DNA from: Halegenticoccus soli
Lineage (GTDB): Archaea > Halobacteriota > Halobacteria > Halobacteriales > Haloferacaceae
Length of the DNA: 64,000 bases
Assembly: GCF_002844195.1 (NCBI RefSeq)
Contig: NZ_PEND01000001.1
Coordinates: 248,001 to 312,000, forward strand
Reading direction: 5' to 3'
Part shown: one piece after another, positions 45,358-53,608 of the stretch
Layout of the letters: each line of letters opens with the position of its first letter
How positions within the stretch are numbered: the stretch's first letter is position 1
Notes under the pieces: generated by a model
The model's input: the letters and a program-made list of their open reading frames with translations, nothing else
Databases searched by the model: none
What the model was told of the DNA's origin: nothing
Translations under genes and position numbers: made by a program

Positions 45358-45627
45358 CTATCGGTCACGGGGCAGATCCTCGAACTCGTCGGGGATCCAC
45401 CACAGGTCGACGCGATCGCCGATCCCGTGAGCGCACACCCGTCCTTCGTCGAACAGCTCGGTCAAAAGTTCGGCGGCCTCCGCCCGCGCGATTCGGAGTT
45501 CGTTCGCGACGTACCGGGTGTTCACCACCGGCGCCGGGGCGGCGCGGATCGCCGCCAGCGCGTCCTCGCCCGTCGCCGCCTCCCCCCGTCGCGGTCTCTC
45601 GGTTCGGTCGTGGTCGTCGTCTGGCAC
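45358..45627 (-). CDS. Small winged-helix protein (89 aa)
   Basis: An 89-residue protein that reads as a stand-alone winged helix. GEDALAAIRAAPAPVVNTRY is the first helix, VANELRIARAEAAELLTELF the helix-turn-helix, and VCAHGIGDRVDLWWIPDEFE the wing. The recognition-type pattern (A-N-E-L-x-I-x-x-x-E-A-x-x-L) matches haloarchaeal regulators that sit free in the genome. Target unknown. The N-terminal 20 residues are charged and probably flexible. Confidence 0.68.
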   Translation of the reverse strand: MPDDDHDRTERPRRGEAATGEDALAAIRAAPAPVVNTRYVANELRIARAEAAELLTELFDEGRVCAHGIGDRVDLWWIPDEFEDLPRDR

Positions 45628-45987
45628 GATTGATCTCCTCCGGGACTTCGTTCGGAGAGACGAACTCCACGCGCTTCGGTCGCTCCCCGAGCGGGTCGCG
45701 GCGCACCGTCTCCGTAGTCTCCGCGCGCGCCTCGCGCCCGAAACGGCGTCTCAGTACCCGACGACCCACGTCCGAACGGCGGACGGGGGCGCTCGGTCTC
45801 GCGATTCTCGACCGCGTTCGACCGTCTCTCTCGGTTCGCTCGGGTCGTCTCTATAGCGCTCCTAGTTAGTTACTTATCGACTCGGTTTCTCCGATAGTCC
45901 GTAGAAAAACCGTCCCCGAACAGACGAGAAGACCGCCCCGACACGGTGCCCGTGTCACCGAGTCACCGAGACGAACACGACGAACCG
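45628..45987. other. Gap without recognisable gene
   Basis: Frames through 45640-45830 translate to Arg/Ser-rich sequence without the acidic bias of real genes. An AT-richer stretch (45855-45880, TAGTTAGTTACTTATCG) may be a promoter pointing right. No repeat or RNA recognised. Confidence 0.4.
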
Positions 45988-46107
45988 ATGACACAGACCG
46001 ATCTCCCCGACTACAGCCGAATCCAGCGAACCCTGACGGAACTGAACGCGACCGCCTCCGTCCTCCCGCGGGACAACCTCCCCGAGCCCGCGTGGCCGTC
46101 GCCGTGA
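45988..46107 (+). CDS. Possible small protein (39 aa)
   Basis: A 39-residue frame, MTQTDLPDYSRIQRTLTELN onward, ending AWPSP. The composition is balanced and soluble, with a predicted helix (residues 9-22) followed by a Pro-rich tail, unlike random GC-rich frames nearby. No Shine-Dalgarno is seen. Family not recognised. Confidence 0.4.
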   Translation: MTQTDLPDYSRIQRTLTELNATASVLPRDNLPEPAWPSP

Positions 46108-46199
46108 CCGCCCGGACGCGATTCTGATCGCGGTCGATCGAACCGTCCCTCGTTCCTCCACCGTTCCGAGCGTTTGCGAGAGGTCCTCTAGGGGAGTGA

Positions 46200-46208
46200 G
46201 ACTTTTAA
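46200..46208 (+). promoter_or_regulatory. TATA-like box for the GH5-like gene
   Basis: GACTTTTAAC, placed 31-39 bases before the ATG at 46239, gives an almost leaderless transcript. Confidence 0.5.
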
Positions 46209-46238
46209 CGCCGCGTGATGTTGATCCCAACGGTACGC

Positions 46239-47504
46239 ATGGGGAACCGACTTACCCGGCGGCGAGTTCTCGCACTCGGAGCCGGCGCGAGCGTCGGCGG
46301 GCTGTTGAACGCGCGGCGGACGCGCGGCGACGCCGGCGGAGCGCCGCGGGAGGCGCGCGACCGCCTCCGGACGCGGGATCGACCGACCGACAGGACCCGG
46401 TCCGGGACGGACGATTCGGGCGCGCCGGTCGACGTCCGCGGCGCGGTCTACATCCCGGCGCGCGCCTACAACCGCTATCAGATGTGGCACGACTACGACC
46501 CCGCGGTCGTAGAGCGTGATCTGGGGTACGCCGCTCGCCTCGATCTGAACGCGCTGCGGACCTGGCTGAGCTACGAGTTCTGGCTGCAGGATCCCGAAGC
46601 CCACCTCGACGCGCTCGAACACTTTCTCGACACCGCGGACCGGTACGGCATCCGGATCCTGCTCGGGCTGTTCGACGGCGTCGGGCGCGAGCCGACGTAC
46701 GAGAACCTGATCGACGACGACCCCCTGACGGCCGTCCAGACCCACTCGCCGTCGACCAGGACGGTGCGAAACGAGGAGCTGTGGGACGAGCCGAGGCGTT
46801 ACGTCGAGCGGTTCATGGACCGCTACCGCGACGACGACCGCCTCCTCGCGATCGAACTGACCAACGAACCGGGGTGGAGCAGAGCGGAGGTCAGATTTTC
46901 GAGGGAGATGGCCGGAGCGCTCGCGGACCGCCGCGGCGACGTTCCGCTCACGGTCGGGTCGACGAGCCTCGCGAACAACGCCGAGTACCTCGGGTGGGGT
47001 ATGGACATCGTCCAGTTCCACTACAACTTCCCCCGGACGCGGGGTATCTACCGCCGCGTCCTGCGGCAGGCGAACCACGTCGCCGCCGAACTCGGCAAGC
47101 CCGTCTGGCTGTCCGAGTGGCAGCGCGCGCGCGAACCGGAGTCGGGGGCCCTGGGCGTCCCCGTCCTGGAAGCGACGGGGTCCGACACGCACGACGCCCG
47201 GCGGACGCCGGACTACGCGTCGCTCGCCCCGCTCGTCCGCGACGCCGGCGTCGGGAACTTCTTCTGGTCGCTCATGCTCAAGCCGGCGTTCACGCTCGCG
47301 GTCCGAAAGCGCGGCGTGATAAACGGCCTGTTCCACGAGGACGGCGCGGTGTGGAGCTTAGACGACGCCCGCGCGATCAAGTCGATGTCCGGCGATCCCA
47401 CCTTCGAGGGGCTCCAGCGCCGGGAGTACCCCGAGTGGGCCGAGGTGATAAAAGAGCGAGCGACGAACGAGCCGGGCGCGGGCGAGTCCGGCGAGTCGAG
47501 CTGA
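46239..47504 (+). CDS. Tat-exported glycoside hydrolase, GH5/mannanase-like
   Basis: A 421-residue exported TIM-barrel glycosidase. A twin-arginine signal (LTRRRVLALGAGASVGGLL) is followed by a charged linker (to about 70). The catalytic domain opens VDVRGAVYIPARAYNRYQMW. The acid/base glutamate is in LLAIELTNEPGWSRAEV (N-E-P motif), and a second glutamate in KPVWLSEWQRARE is the likely nucleophile, as in GH5 and clan A enzymes. Late aromatic residues NFFWSLMLKP fit the substrate cleft. Substrate (beta-mannan, glucan or similar) is not deducible. It may degrade external polysaccharide or trim surface glycans. Confidence 0.82.
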   Translation: MGNRLTRRRVLALGAGASVGGLLNARRTRGDAGGAPREARDRLRTRDRPTDRTRSGTDDSGAPVDVRGAVYIPARAYNRYQMWHDYDPAVVERDLGYAARLDLNALRTWLSYEFWLQDPEAHLDALEHFLDTADRYGIRILLGLFDGVGREPTYENLIDDDPLTAVQTHSPSTRTVRNEELWDEPRRYVERFMDRYRDDDRLLAIELTNEPGWSRAEVRFSREMAGALADRRGDVPLTVGSTSLANNAEYLGWGMDIVQFHYNFPRTRGIYRRVLRQANHVAAELGKPVWLSEWQRAREPESGALGVPVLEATGSDTHDARRTPDYASLAPLVRDAGVGNFFWSLMLKPAFTLAVRKRGVINGLFHEDGAVWSLDDARAIKSMSGDPTFEGLQRREYPEWAEVIKERATNEPGAGESGESS

Positions 47505-47546
47505 GTCGCCCCGGCCGCGATCGGCCTTCGATTCGATTGCGCGCGG

Positions 47547-48224
47547 TTATCGACGCCCGCCTCCCTCGACCGGCGCTCTGAGCCGCGGATCGTCGGTCCC
47601 CCGTGGCGATCGCTCCCACCGCTCCACGTCGCCGGCGTAGTTGCCCTCGATCCGGCTCCGTTCGATCTCGATCCCCTCGCTCCGGTCGTCGACGACGACG
47701 CCGAACAGGTTCTGCTCCGCGATCGAGTCGGTCACCGAACTCCGGCTCGCGTTCCAGAACGCGATCCCCTCGGCGTTGTGCGAGGCGTTCACCCCCCGCA
47801 CCGAGACGTCGGACGCGTTTCTGACGTGGATCCCGCGGTTCCAGTCGGTGACGGTGAGAGAGTGGACGGTGACGTTCGTGACCGACCGGGGGTGCGACAC
47901 GAGGATCCCGGTCGAGTCGCTCACGCCGCCGCCGCCGACCGTGCGATCCGCCCCGTCGAGCGTCACGTGGCTCGAACTGATCGTGATGCAACTGGCGGAC
48001 AGGCCCGTCCCATCGCCGAGATCCTCCGCGAGGACGTACCGTCCTGGCTCGGTGATCGTCGTGCACTGCGTGATCGGAGTGGCGTTTCCGGGGTCCGAAT
48101 CGTCCGAACCGGACGGGTAGTCGTGCGAGGTGACGACAGAGCCGATGCTCAAAAGCGCGAGAACGAAAAGCAGCCCGAGTGCGACTCGCTTCCGCTTCCC
48201 TGACGGTACTTTCGCGGGGACCAT
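47547..48224 (-). CDS. Membrane-anchored right-handed beta-helix protein
   Basis: A 225-residue protein with an N-terminal helix (VALGLLFVLALLSIGSVVTS) and an outside region. There the motif TQCTTITEPGRYVLAEDLGD precedes several NosD-like parallel beta-helix coils: SCITISSSHVTLDGADRTVG, GILVSHPRSVTNVTVHSLTV, GIHVRNASDVSVRGVNASHN and GIAFWNASRSSVTDSIAEQN. About four to five coils are visible, shorter than most family members. It may bind or modify surface sugars. A GTG at 48245 is an alternative start. Confidence 0.78.
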   Translation of the reverse strand: MVPAKVPSGKRKRVALGLLFVLALLSIGSVVTSHDYPSGSDDSDPGNATPITQCTTITEPGRYVLAEDLGDGTGLSASCITISSSHVTLDGADRTVGGGGVSDSTGILVSHPRSVTNVTVHSLTVTDWNRGIHVRNASDVSVRGVNASHNAEGIAFWNASRSSVTDSIAEQNLFGVVVDDRSEGIEIERSRIEGNYAGDVERWERSPRGTDDPRLRAPVEGGGRR

Positions 48225-48287
48225 GCTCTCTTCAGTCGTGTTCACCGCCGTCGGTAAAAGTATCCGTGGCTTTCCGTCGGCTCCGGA

Positions 48288-49367
48288 TCAGCCGTCGCTC
48301 CGCTCTGCGACGATGCGGACGTGATCGCCGTCCTTGAGGAAGTACTCCTCGGGGTTCACCGGCTCTCCGTTCACCTCGACGGTGACGGTCGTGCCGGCGT
48401 CGCTGTCGGAGTAGGACTCGCCGCCGTACGTCAGCGCGCCGTCCTGGACCGTGATGCCCGGAAGCGTCCCCATCGCGTACTCGATCGTCATCGCCCAGGT
48501 GTGGGCGTGCCAGTAGCTGCCGTCACCGTCCTCGAAGTGGAAGTACGCGTCGCGACCCTGGTACTCGTCCCGGCTGAAGTCGACCGTCTCGCCGTCGACG
48601 ACGAACTCGATGGTCCCGTGGACGTGCGAGCGGTCGGCGTCGATGTACTTGCCCGGCGGATCGACGTCCGTCTCCGCCGTCTCGACCGTCACCCACACCT
48701 CGTCGCCGTCCTGCAGCGCGTAGCTCCGGGGATCGACCTCCTCGCCGTTGACGCGGAAGTGCAGCGACGTTCCGGCGTCGCTCGCGCGGTAGGTCCGCCC
48801 GTCGTACCGGACGACGTCGGCGCTCGCGTCGACGCCGACCGTCGAGAGCGCCTCCGCGAGCGTCACGTCGCCGCTCGCGCGCCACTGCCCCTCCGAACCG
48901 AACTGAAAGCCCGCCCCCTGCGAGCCTTCGTCGGCCGTCCGGAGCTGTTCCCCGGCCACGACGACGGTCATCTCGCCCGTCGCGTCGCCGCTCGCGCTCT
49001 CGGAGCCGTCGCCCTCGCCCGCTCCGTCGCCGGCGCCTTCGCTCTCGCCGTCTCCGTGCTCGTGGCCGTGCTCCGAGTCCGCCGCCTCCCGCCCGTCGGA
49101 CTCGTTCGCCGTCGCGCTCTCCGATCCGGAGGACGCGCCGTCCGACTCCGACGCGGACTCGTTCGCGTCCGGGGCGTCTCCGCTCGCGGTCGTCGTCGAC
49201 GCCGTCGCGTTCGCCTGCGCGTCCGCCGTCGCGGCGGGGCTCTGCGTCCCGCCGGCCCCCTCGTCAGCACCGGGGGAACCGCCGAGGCCCGCGCAGCCGG
49301 CGGCGAGAAGAACGATGCAAACGGCGAGCAGCGCGCGCCCGCCACGTCCGATAGCTGAATAGTTCAT
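48288..49367 (-). CDS. Lipoprotein with two repeated beta domains
   Basis: A 359-residue lipoprotein. The signal ends with lipobox LAAGC (Cys25). A long low-complexity spacer follows (about 27-135, Ala/Ser/Glu/Gly-rich with HGHEHGDGE). Two related segments end in VNGEEVDPRSYALQDGDEVW and VNGEPVNPEEYFLKDGDHVR, suggesting a duplicated ubiquitin-like or beta-grasp fold. A central part is His-rich (RSHVHGTIEF and SYWHAHTWAMTIEYAMG), which might bind a metal. Family not recognised. The disordered spacer probably lifts the domains above the membrane. Confidence 0.72.
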   Translation of the reverse strand: MNYSAIGRGGRALLAVCIVLLAAGCAGLGGSPGADEGAGGTQSPAATADAQANATASTTTASGDAPDANESASESDGASSGSESATANESDGREAADSEHGHEHGDGESEGAGDGAGEGDGSESASGDATGEMTVVVAGEQLRTADEGSQGAGFQFGSEGQWRASGDVTLAEALSTVGVDASADVVRYDGRTYRASDAGTSLHFRVNGEEVDPRSYALQDGDEVWVTVETAETDVDPPGKYIDADRSHVHGTIEFVVDGETVDFSRDEYQGRDAYFHFEDGDGSYWHAHTWAMTIEYAMGTLPGITVQDGALTYGGESYSDSDAGTTVTVEVNGEPVNPEEYFLKDGDHVRIVAERSDG

Positions 49368-49556
49368 CCGACGCTACGTTCTTACAATCGGTACTTTGTT
49401 ATCCGGACATTAAGTCAGCGGGCGAACACGATCGCCCCCGACGCAGACGGTCGAAACGCGCCACGGAGAGCACGATAATTGACATGCTCTGGGCCGATCG
49501 GGGCCCGCTCGCGCCGCGGGCGCTTCGTCGCTTCGCCCTCGCCACCGTTCGGGCGC

Positions 49557-49919
49557 TCAGGCGTCCGACGAGAGCAGGCGGTACGCCTCTTTCGCCGCCC
49601 GGAGCAGGTCCGCGACGCGGGTCCGATCGGGGGTCACTCGCTTGCGGTCGGCGTCGTAGGTCGCCACGCCGATGTCGGCCAGCTTCGGGAGGTGGACGTG
49701 GTGCAGTTCGAGCGCGACGGCCGTCCGGTCGTCGGTCACGCCGCCCGAGTCCGCCGCCTCCAGTTCCCGAACGTCGTCGACGAGCGCGGCGAGTTCGACG
49801 CTGTCGCCGTCGCTCGCGTCGAGCGCCTCGACGACGTACTGCCGCCGCGGGTTCGAAAGCAGCTCCGATACGTCGTTCACCTCATCTCGCCCAGAAAGCT
49901 CACTGTTTTCGGCGGCCAT
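49557..49919 (-). CDS. Winged-helix protein, DUF7344-like
   Basis: A 120-residue protein with the haloarchaeal winged-helix pattern NDVSELLSNPRRQYVVEALD (about 13-32). It then has ELAALVDDVRELEAADSG, ALELHHVHLPKLADIGVATY and a wing ADRKRVTPDRTRVADLL. It resembles the large family of small DUF7344 regulators. An in-frame ATG at 49988 is upstream but starts in an AT-rich promoter-like stretch, so 49919 is chosen. Target unknown. Confidence 0.78.
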   Translation of the reverse strand: MAAENSELSGRDEVNDVSELLSNPRRQYVVEALDASDGDSVELAALVDDVRELEAADSGGVTDDRTAVALELHHVHLPKLADIGVATYDADRKRVTPDRTRVADLLRAAKEAYRLLSSDA

Positions 49920-50172
49920 CGCGTCGAAACAACGGCGGGTGGGATAAAATATCCCGGCGACTGTTGTGTCCGTTTCAGATTGTTTCACGCGAGCTGAACT
50001 GTCGGCGACAGAACGCCGTCGACGGATTCGATCGACGCCGACCCGACGACCGTCAGCGGCGGACGCGGCCGTTATCGATCGTTAAAACGCGGCGAGTGAG
50101 GGTAAACGCGGAGTTTTGCAGCGGAAGTGACACCTTTCGGCGGAGAGCCGGTGATGTAACCGGGCGCTCGGT

Positions 50173-52134
50173 TCACCTCGGATTTCGGATCGTATCTCGA
50201 CCGCTGGGCGTCGCGCCCCCGACGGCGCGCAGACACGCGAACGGTGCGGCCGCGGCCCACGCCTGCGGCTCGCAGGCGACGCCGTACGGCACGGGGACGT
50301 CCGTCTCGTCCCGGTCGAACCCGGCGAAGAGCTCCGGCAGGCGGTCGTTGCCCCGCGCGATCGCGGCCTCGACGAGGCCGGTCGCCACTCGCTCCGCCGC
50401 GCCCGTCCGGCCGTACCGGGCCATCCCGAGCGCGACGAGCGAGGTGTCGTGCGGCCAGACACTGCCGCGGTGGTAGCTCTGCGGGTTGTACGCCGCGTGC
50501 TCGGCCGAGACGGTGCGGAGCCCCCACCCCGAGAACGCGTCGTCCGAGACGAGGCGGTCGACGACCCGATCGGCCCGCGACTCGGGGACGATCCCGCTCC
50601 AGAGGCAGTGGCCGGGGTTCGTCGACACCGTCGCCACGGGTTCGTTGTTCCCGTCGAGCGCGATCGCGTAGAAGCCCTCGTCTTCGAGCCAGAACGCGTC
50701 GTCGAACGCCTCCCTCAGTTCCTCGGCCTCGGCTTCGAGCCGGTCGGCCGTCGCGCCGTCGCCGACGACCTCGCGGGCGAGGTCGGCCGCCCGGCGCTTC
50801 GCGTCGTAGGCGTACCCCTGCGCCTCGGCGACGGCGAGCGGCCCCTCGGGGTGCGCTCCGTCGGGATGCACGATCCCGTCGTCGCTGTCCTTCCACGCCT
50901 GGTGAGTGAGCCCGCCGTCGTCGCCCCGGTCCGTGGGGTATTCGAGGAAGCCGTCGCCGTCGCGGTCGCCGTACCCGTCGAGCCACGAGAGCGCCCGCTC
51001 GACGCTCCCCCACAGCTCCTCGACGAACGCGTCGTCGCCCGTCCACGCCCACGTCTCGTGGACGAGAATCGCAAAGAGCGCGGTCGCGTCGATCGTCCCG
51101 TAGTACGGCGAGTGGGGGACCTCGCCGCGGACCGTCAGCTCCCCGTGACGGATCTCGTGGAGGATCTTCCCCGGTTCGGCCATCCGAAACGCGTCTTCCT
51201 CGGTCGCCTGGTGGGCGGCGAGGTACCGGCATGTCCCCTTCGCCGGGCGCGTCGAGAGCGGCAGCGCCTGGTACGCGGCGATGAGCGCGTCGCGGCCGAA
51301 CGCCGTCGCGAACCACGGGACGCCCGCGGCGAACACCGGGCCGTGGTCGGTTTCCAGGAGCAGTTCCAGGAGGTTCCGCCGGCTCTCTTCGAGCACAGGG
51401 GCCCAGCGCCGGTCGGGGAGGTCCGCCCGCCCGACGTCCGCCGTCGTCTCCCGCCACGACCGCTCGCGCTCCCGCACCGCCTCGCGAGCCGATTCGTGGG
51501 CGGCGGTCGGGTCGGCGGACGGCGCGCCCGTCTCGACGGCGATCGTCGCGTCCGCCGACTCGCCGGGATCGAGGGCGAGCGGAATCCGGATCGTCGCGTC
51601 GGCCCGCCCCTCGCCCCGTTCGACCGACGCGACGTGGCCGCGCGAGACGGTCACCGTCGCTTTCCAGCGCGCGTCGAGGTCGTCGGGATCGTAGCGGAAG
51701 ACGACGCGGCGATCGCCGGACTCCGCCTCGACGCGGCGGCCGCGCCCCGAGCGGTAGTAGCCGCGCACCTCGAACAGGTCGTCGAAGGCGGTCCCCACGG
51801 CGAGTTCGAGCGTCTCCTCGATCGGCTCCGCGGTCAGGTTCGTCGCGCGGACGCGCTCGTACAACCCGCCGGTCGCGACCTGCCGCCGGCTCACCCGCAG
51901 CCGGCGCGCGCCGTCGACCTCGACGACGGGACTACAGAGGTGCAGGACGCGCTCCCCCGGGCGGGGGTGAACCGCCGCCAGCGTCTCCAGGCGCTCGCCG
52001 GCCGCGTCCAGGCGGTACCGGTCGAGGTGTCGCGCGTCTCGGTGGTAGAACCCGTCGTGCTCCCGGGTCTGCCGCCCGTCGGGGTCGGTGACGAGGAACG
52101 TCGACCCGCGGACGACCGCGCTGTCTCGCATCAT
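50173..52134 (-). CDS. Glycogen-debranching (amylo-alpha-1,6-glucosidase) family
   Basis: A cytoplasmic enzyme of 653 residues related to amylo-alpha-1,6-glucosidases. The N-terminal beta domain holds TFLVTDPDGRQTREHDGFYH and LYERVRATNLTAEPIEETLE. The C-terminal (alpha/alpha)6 barrel holds FAAGVPWFATAFGRDALIAA (the conserved W-F-x-x-F-G-R-D block), HSPYYGTIDATALFAILVHE, then SDDGIVHPDGAHPEGPLAVA and YHRGSVWPHDTSLVALGMAR. Possible roles are glycogen or trehalose-like glucan breakdown. In-frame ATGs at 52161 and 52167 are alternative starts. The neighbouring PHA genes make a carbon-storage context, which is suggestive only. Confidence 0.85.
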   Translation of the reverse strand: MMRDSAVVRGSTFLVTDPDGRQTREHDGFYHRDARHLDRYRLDAAGERLETLAAVHPRPGERVLHLCSPVVEVDGARRLRVSRRQVATGGLYERVRATNLTAEPIEETLELAVGTAFDDLFEVRGYYRSGRGRRVEAESGDRRVVFRYDPDDLDARWKATVTVSRGHVASVERGEGRADATIRIPLALDPGESADATIAVETGAPSADPTAAHESAREAVRERERSWRETTADVGRADLPDRRWAPVLEESRRNLLELLLETDHGPVFAAGVPWFATAFGRDALIAAYQALPLSTRPAKGTCRYLAAHQATEEDAFRMAEPGKILHEIRHGELTVRGEVPHSPYYGTIDATALFAILVHETWAWTGDDAFVEELWGSVERALSWLDGYGDRDGDGFLEYPTDRGDDGGLTHQAWKDSDDGIVHPDGAHPEGPLAVAEAQGYAYDAKRRAADLAREVVGDGATADRLEAEAEELREAFDDAFWLEDEGFYAIALDGNNEPVATVSTNPGHCLWSGIVPESRADRVVDRLVSDDAFSGWGLRTVSAEHAAYNPQSYHRGSVWPHDTSLVALGMARYGRTGAAERVATGLVEAAIARGNDRLPELFAGFDRDETDVPVPYGVACEPQAWAAAAPFACLRAVGGATPSGRDTIRNPR

Positions 52135-52240
52135 CGTGCGCCGGTACCGCGTCGGATTCATAAACACCTGCGCTTTCGCGGTCGACCGTCACGGCGAACG
52201 CACCGTTCGTTGATCCCCGTCGCCGACGTACTCTCCGCTC

Positions 52241-52663
52241 ATGTACGCGAACGTCCTGATTCCGATCGACGGAAGCGAAGGGGCCCGCCGCGGCGTGGAG
52301 CACGCGCTCGCGCTGGGCGAGCGGTACGGCGCGCGGATCCACGCGCTCTACGTCGTCGACGAGTCCGTCTACGGCGGCACTGCCGCGCTGAGCAGCGAGG
52401 AGCTCTCGCTGGAACGGATCGAACGGCGCGGGGAGGAACTGCTCGAGGAGATCGAGCGCCGGGCGGCGGACCGGGGACTCGAAGCGAACTGCGCGTGCGT
52501 CCGGGGAACTCCCCACCGGGCGATTCTCTCCTACGCGGCGGACAACGAGGTCGACCTGATCGTGATGGGAAAACACGGGCGGTCGGCTCACGGCCCGCCG
52601 CACCTCGGGAGCACAACCGACCGCGTCCTTCGGCTGGCCGACGTCCCGGTCCTGCCCGTGTGA
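52241..52663 (+). CDS. Universal stress protein (single domain)
   Basis: A 140-residue UspA fold opening NVLIPIDGSEGARRGVEHAL, with helix ERIERRGEELLEEIERRA. It has an exact nucleotide loop G-x2-G-x9-G-S (GKHGRSAHGPPHLGSTTDRV), so ATP binding is likely. It ends PVLPV as typical. Function is a stress or signalling role by family. It is divergent from the debranching-enzyme gene and convergent with phaB. Confidence 0.9.
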   Translation: MYANVLIPIDGSEGARRGVEHALALGERYGARIHALYVVDESVYGGTAALSSEELSLERIERRGEELLEEIERRAADRGLEANCACVRGTPHRAILSYAADNEVDLIVMGKHGRSAHGPPHLGSTTDRVLRLADVPVLPV

Positions 52664-52675
52664 GCGCTCGTCGCG

Positions 52676-53419
52676 CTACCACTCCATGCCGCCGTTGACG
52701 CCGAGCACCTGTCCGGTCATGTAACAGGAGTCGCGGCTGGCGAGGAAGCGGACGATGCCGCAGATGTCCTCCACCTCGGCGAACCGCTTCAGGGGGATGC
52801 GCTGGAGGATCTTCTCCTGGACGCGCTCGGAAACCTCGTCCAGCATGTCCGTCTTGACGAACCCGGGCGCGACGCAGTTCGCCGTCGTGTCGTACCGGGC
52901 GAGTTCGAGGGCGATGGTCCGCGTGAAGCCGAAGAGCCCGCTCTTCGTCGTGGCGTAGTTCGCCTGGCCGTAGTTGCCCTGCTGGCCGACGACGCTCGAG
53001 ATGTTGATCAGCCGGCCGTGGTCCGCCTCCTTGAGGTCGGGGAAGAAGGTGCTCGTGCAGTTGAACACCCCGCCCAGGTTCACGTCCATCACGAGGTCCC
53101 AGTCCTCGCGGGTCATCTCCTCGAACTTCTTGTCGACGGTAATCCCGGCGTTGTTCACCAGGACGTTCGCCGTCCCGAAGGTGTCGGTGACCGTCTCGCG
53201 CATCGCCTCGACCTCCGCTTCGTCGGTCACGTCGGCCTGGACCGCGATGGCGGTTCCGCCCTCCGAATCGATCCGGTCGACGACGTCGTACGCGTCCCGC
53301 TCCGACGAGCGGTAGTTCACGACGACGTTCGCGCCGTGACGACCGAGTTCCTCCGCGATTCCCCGTCCGATTCCCCTCGACGACCCCGTTACGATGCAGG
53401 TGCGGTCTTGTAGCGTCAT
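52676..53419 (-). CDS. phaB: Acetoacetyl-CoA reductase (SDR)
   Basis: Reduces acetoacetyl-CoA to (R)-3-hydroxybutyryl-CoA with NADPH for polyhydroxyalkanoate synthesis. The 247-residue short-chain dehydrogenase has TGSSRGIGRGIAEELG (TGxxxGxG), VLVNNAGITVDKKFEE (NNAG), SSVVGQQGNYGQANYATTKS (catalytic Ser, Tyr, Lys) and APGFVKTDML. It ends with the typical YMTGQVLGVNGGMEW. It lies 190 bases downstream of phaC with an AT-rich gap (53500-53575), so it may have its own promoter. Other SDR activities are possible, but context favours PhaB. Confidence 0.9.
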   Translation of the reverse strand: MTLQDRTCIVTGSSRGIGRGIAEELGRHGANVVVNYRSSERDAYDVVDRIDSEGGTAIAVQADVTDEAEVEAMRETVTDTFGTANVLVNNAGITVDKKFEEMTREDWDLVMDVNLGGVFNCTSTFFPDLKEADHGRLINISSVVGQQGNYGQANYATTKSGLFGFTRTIALELARYDTTANCVAPGFVKTDMLDEVSERVQEKILQRIPLKRFAEVEDICGIVRFLASRDSCYMTGQVLGVNGGMEW

Positions 53420-53608
53420 GGTAGGTTCAAGGTACAGAACGGTCGGCTCGGCGGTCAGGTCGGATCGCGCGAACGATCGCGTCTACCGCCCGCTCTGTCC
53501 TCCTACCTGTGTGTCCAACAAATTCGAGGATAAACGTTGTTGCGAGCTCGCACTGAATACTATTATTGTATAAATGCGTAAAATGATCGAACGAAACGAC
53601 GCTTCCGC

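Noticed and set aside
50449-52698. 749-codon plus-strand frame across the debranching-enzyme gene
   Set aside because: Antisense shadow; it also crosses the stress-protein gene in another frame and contains no domain.
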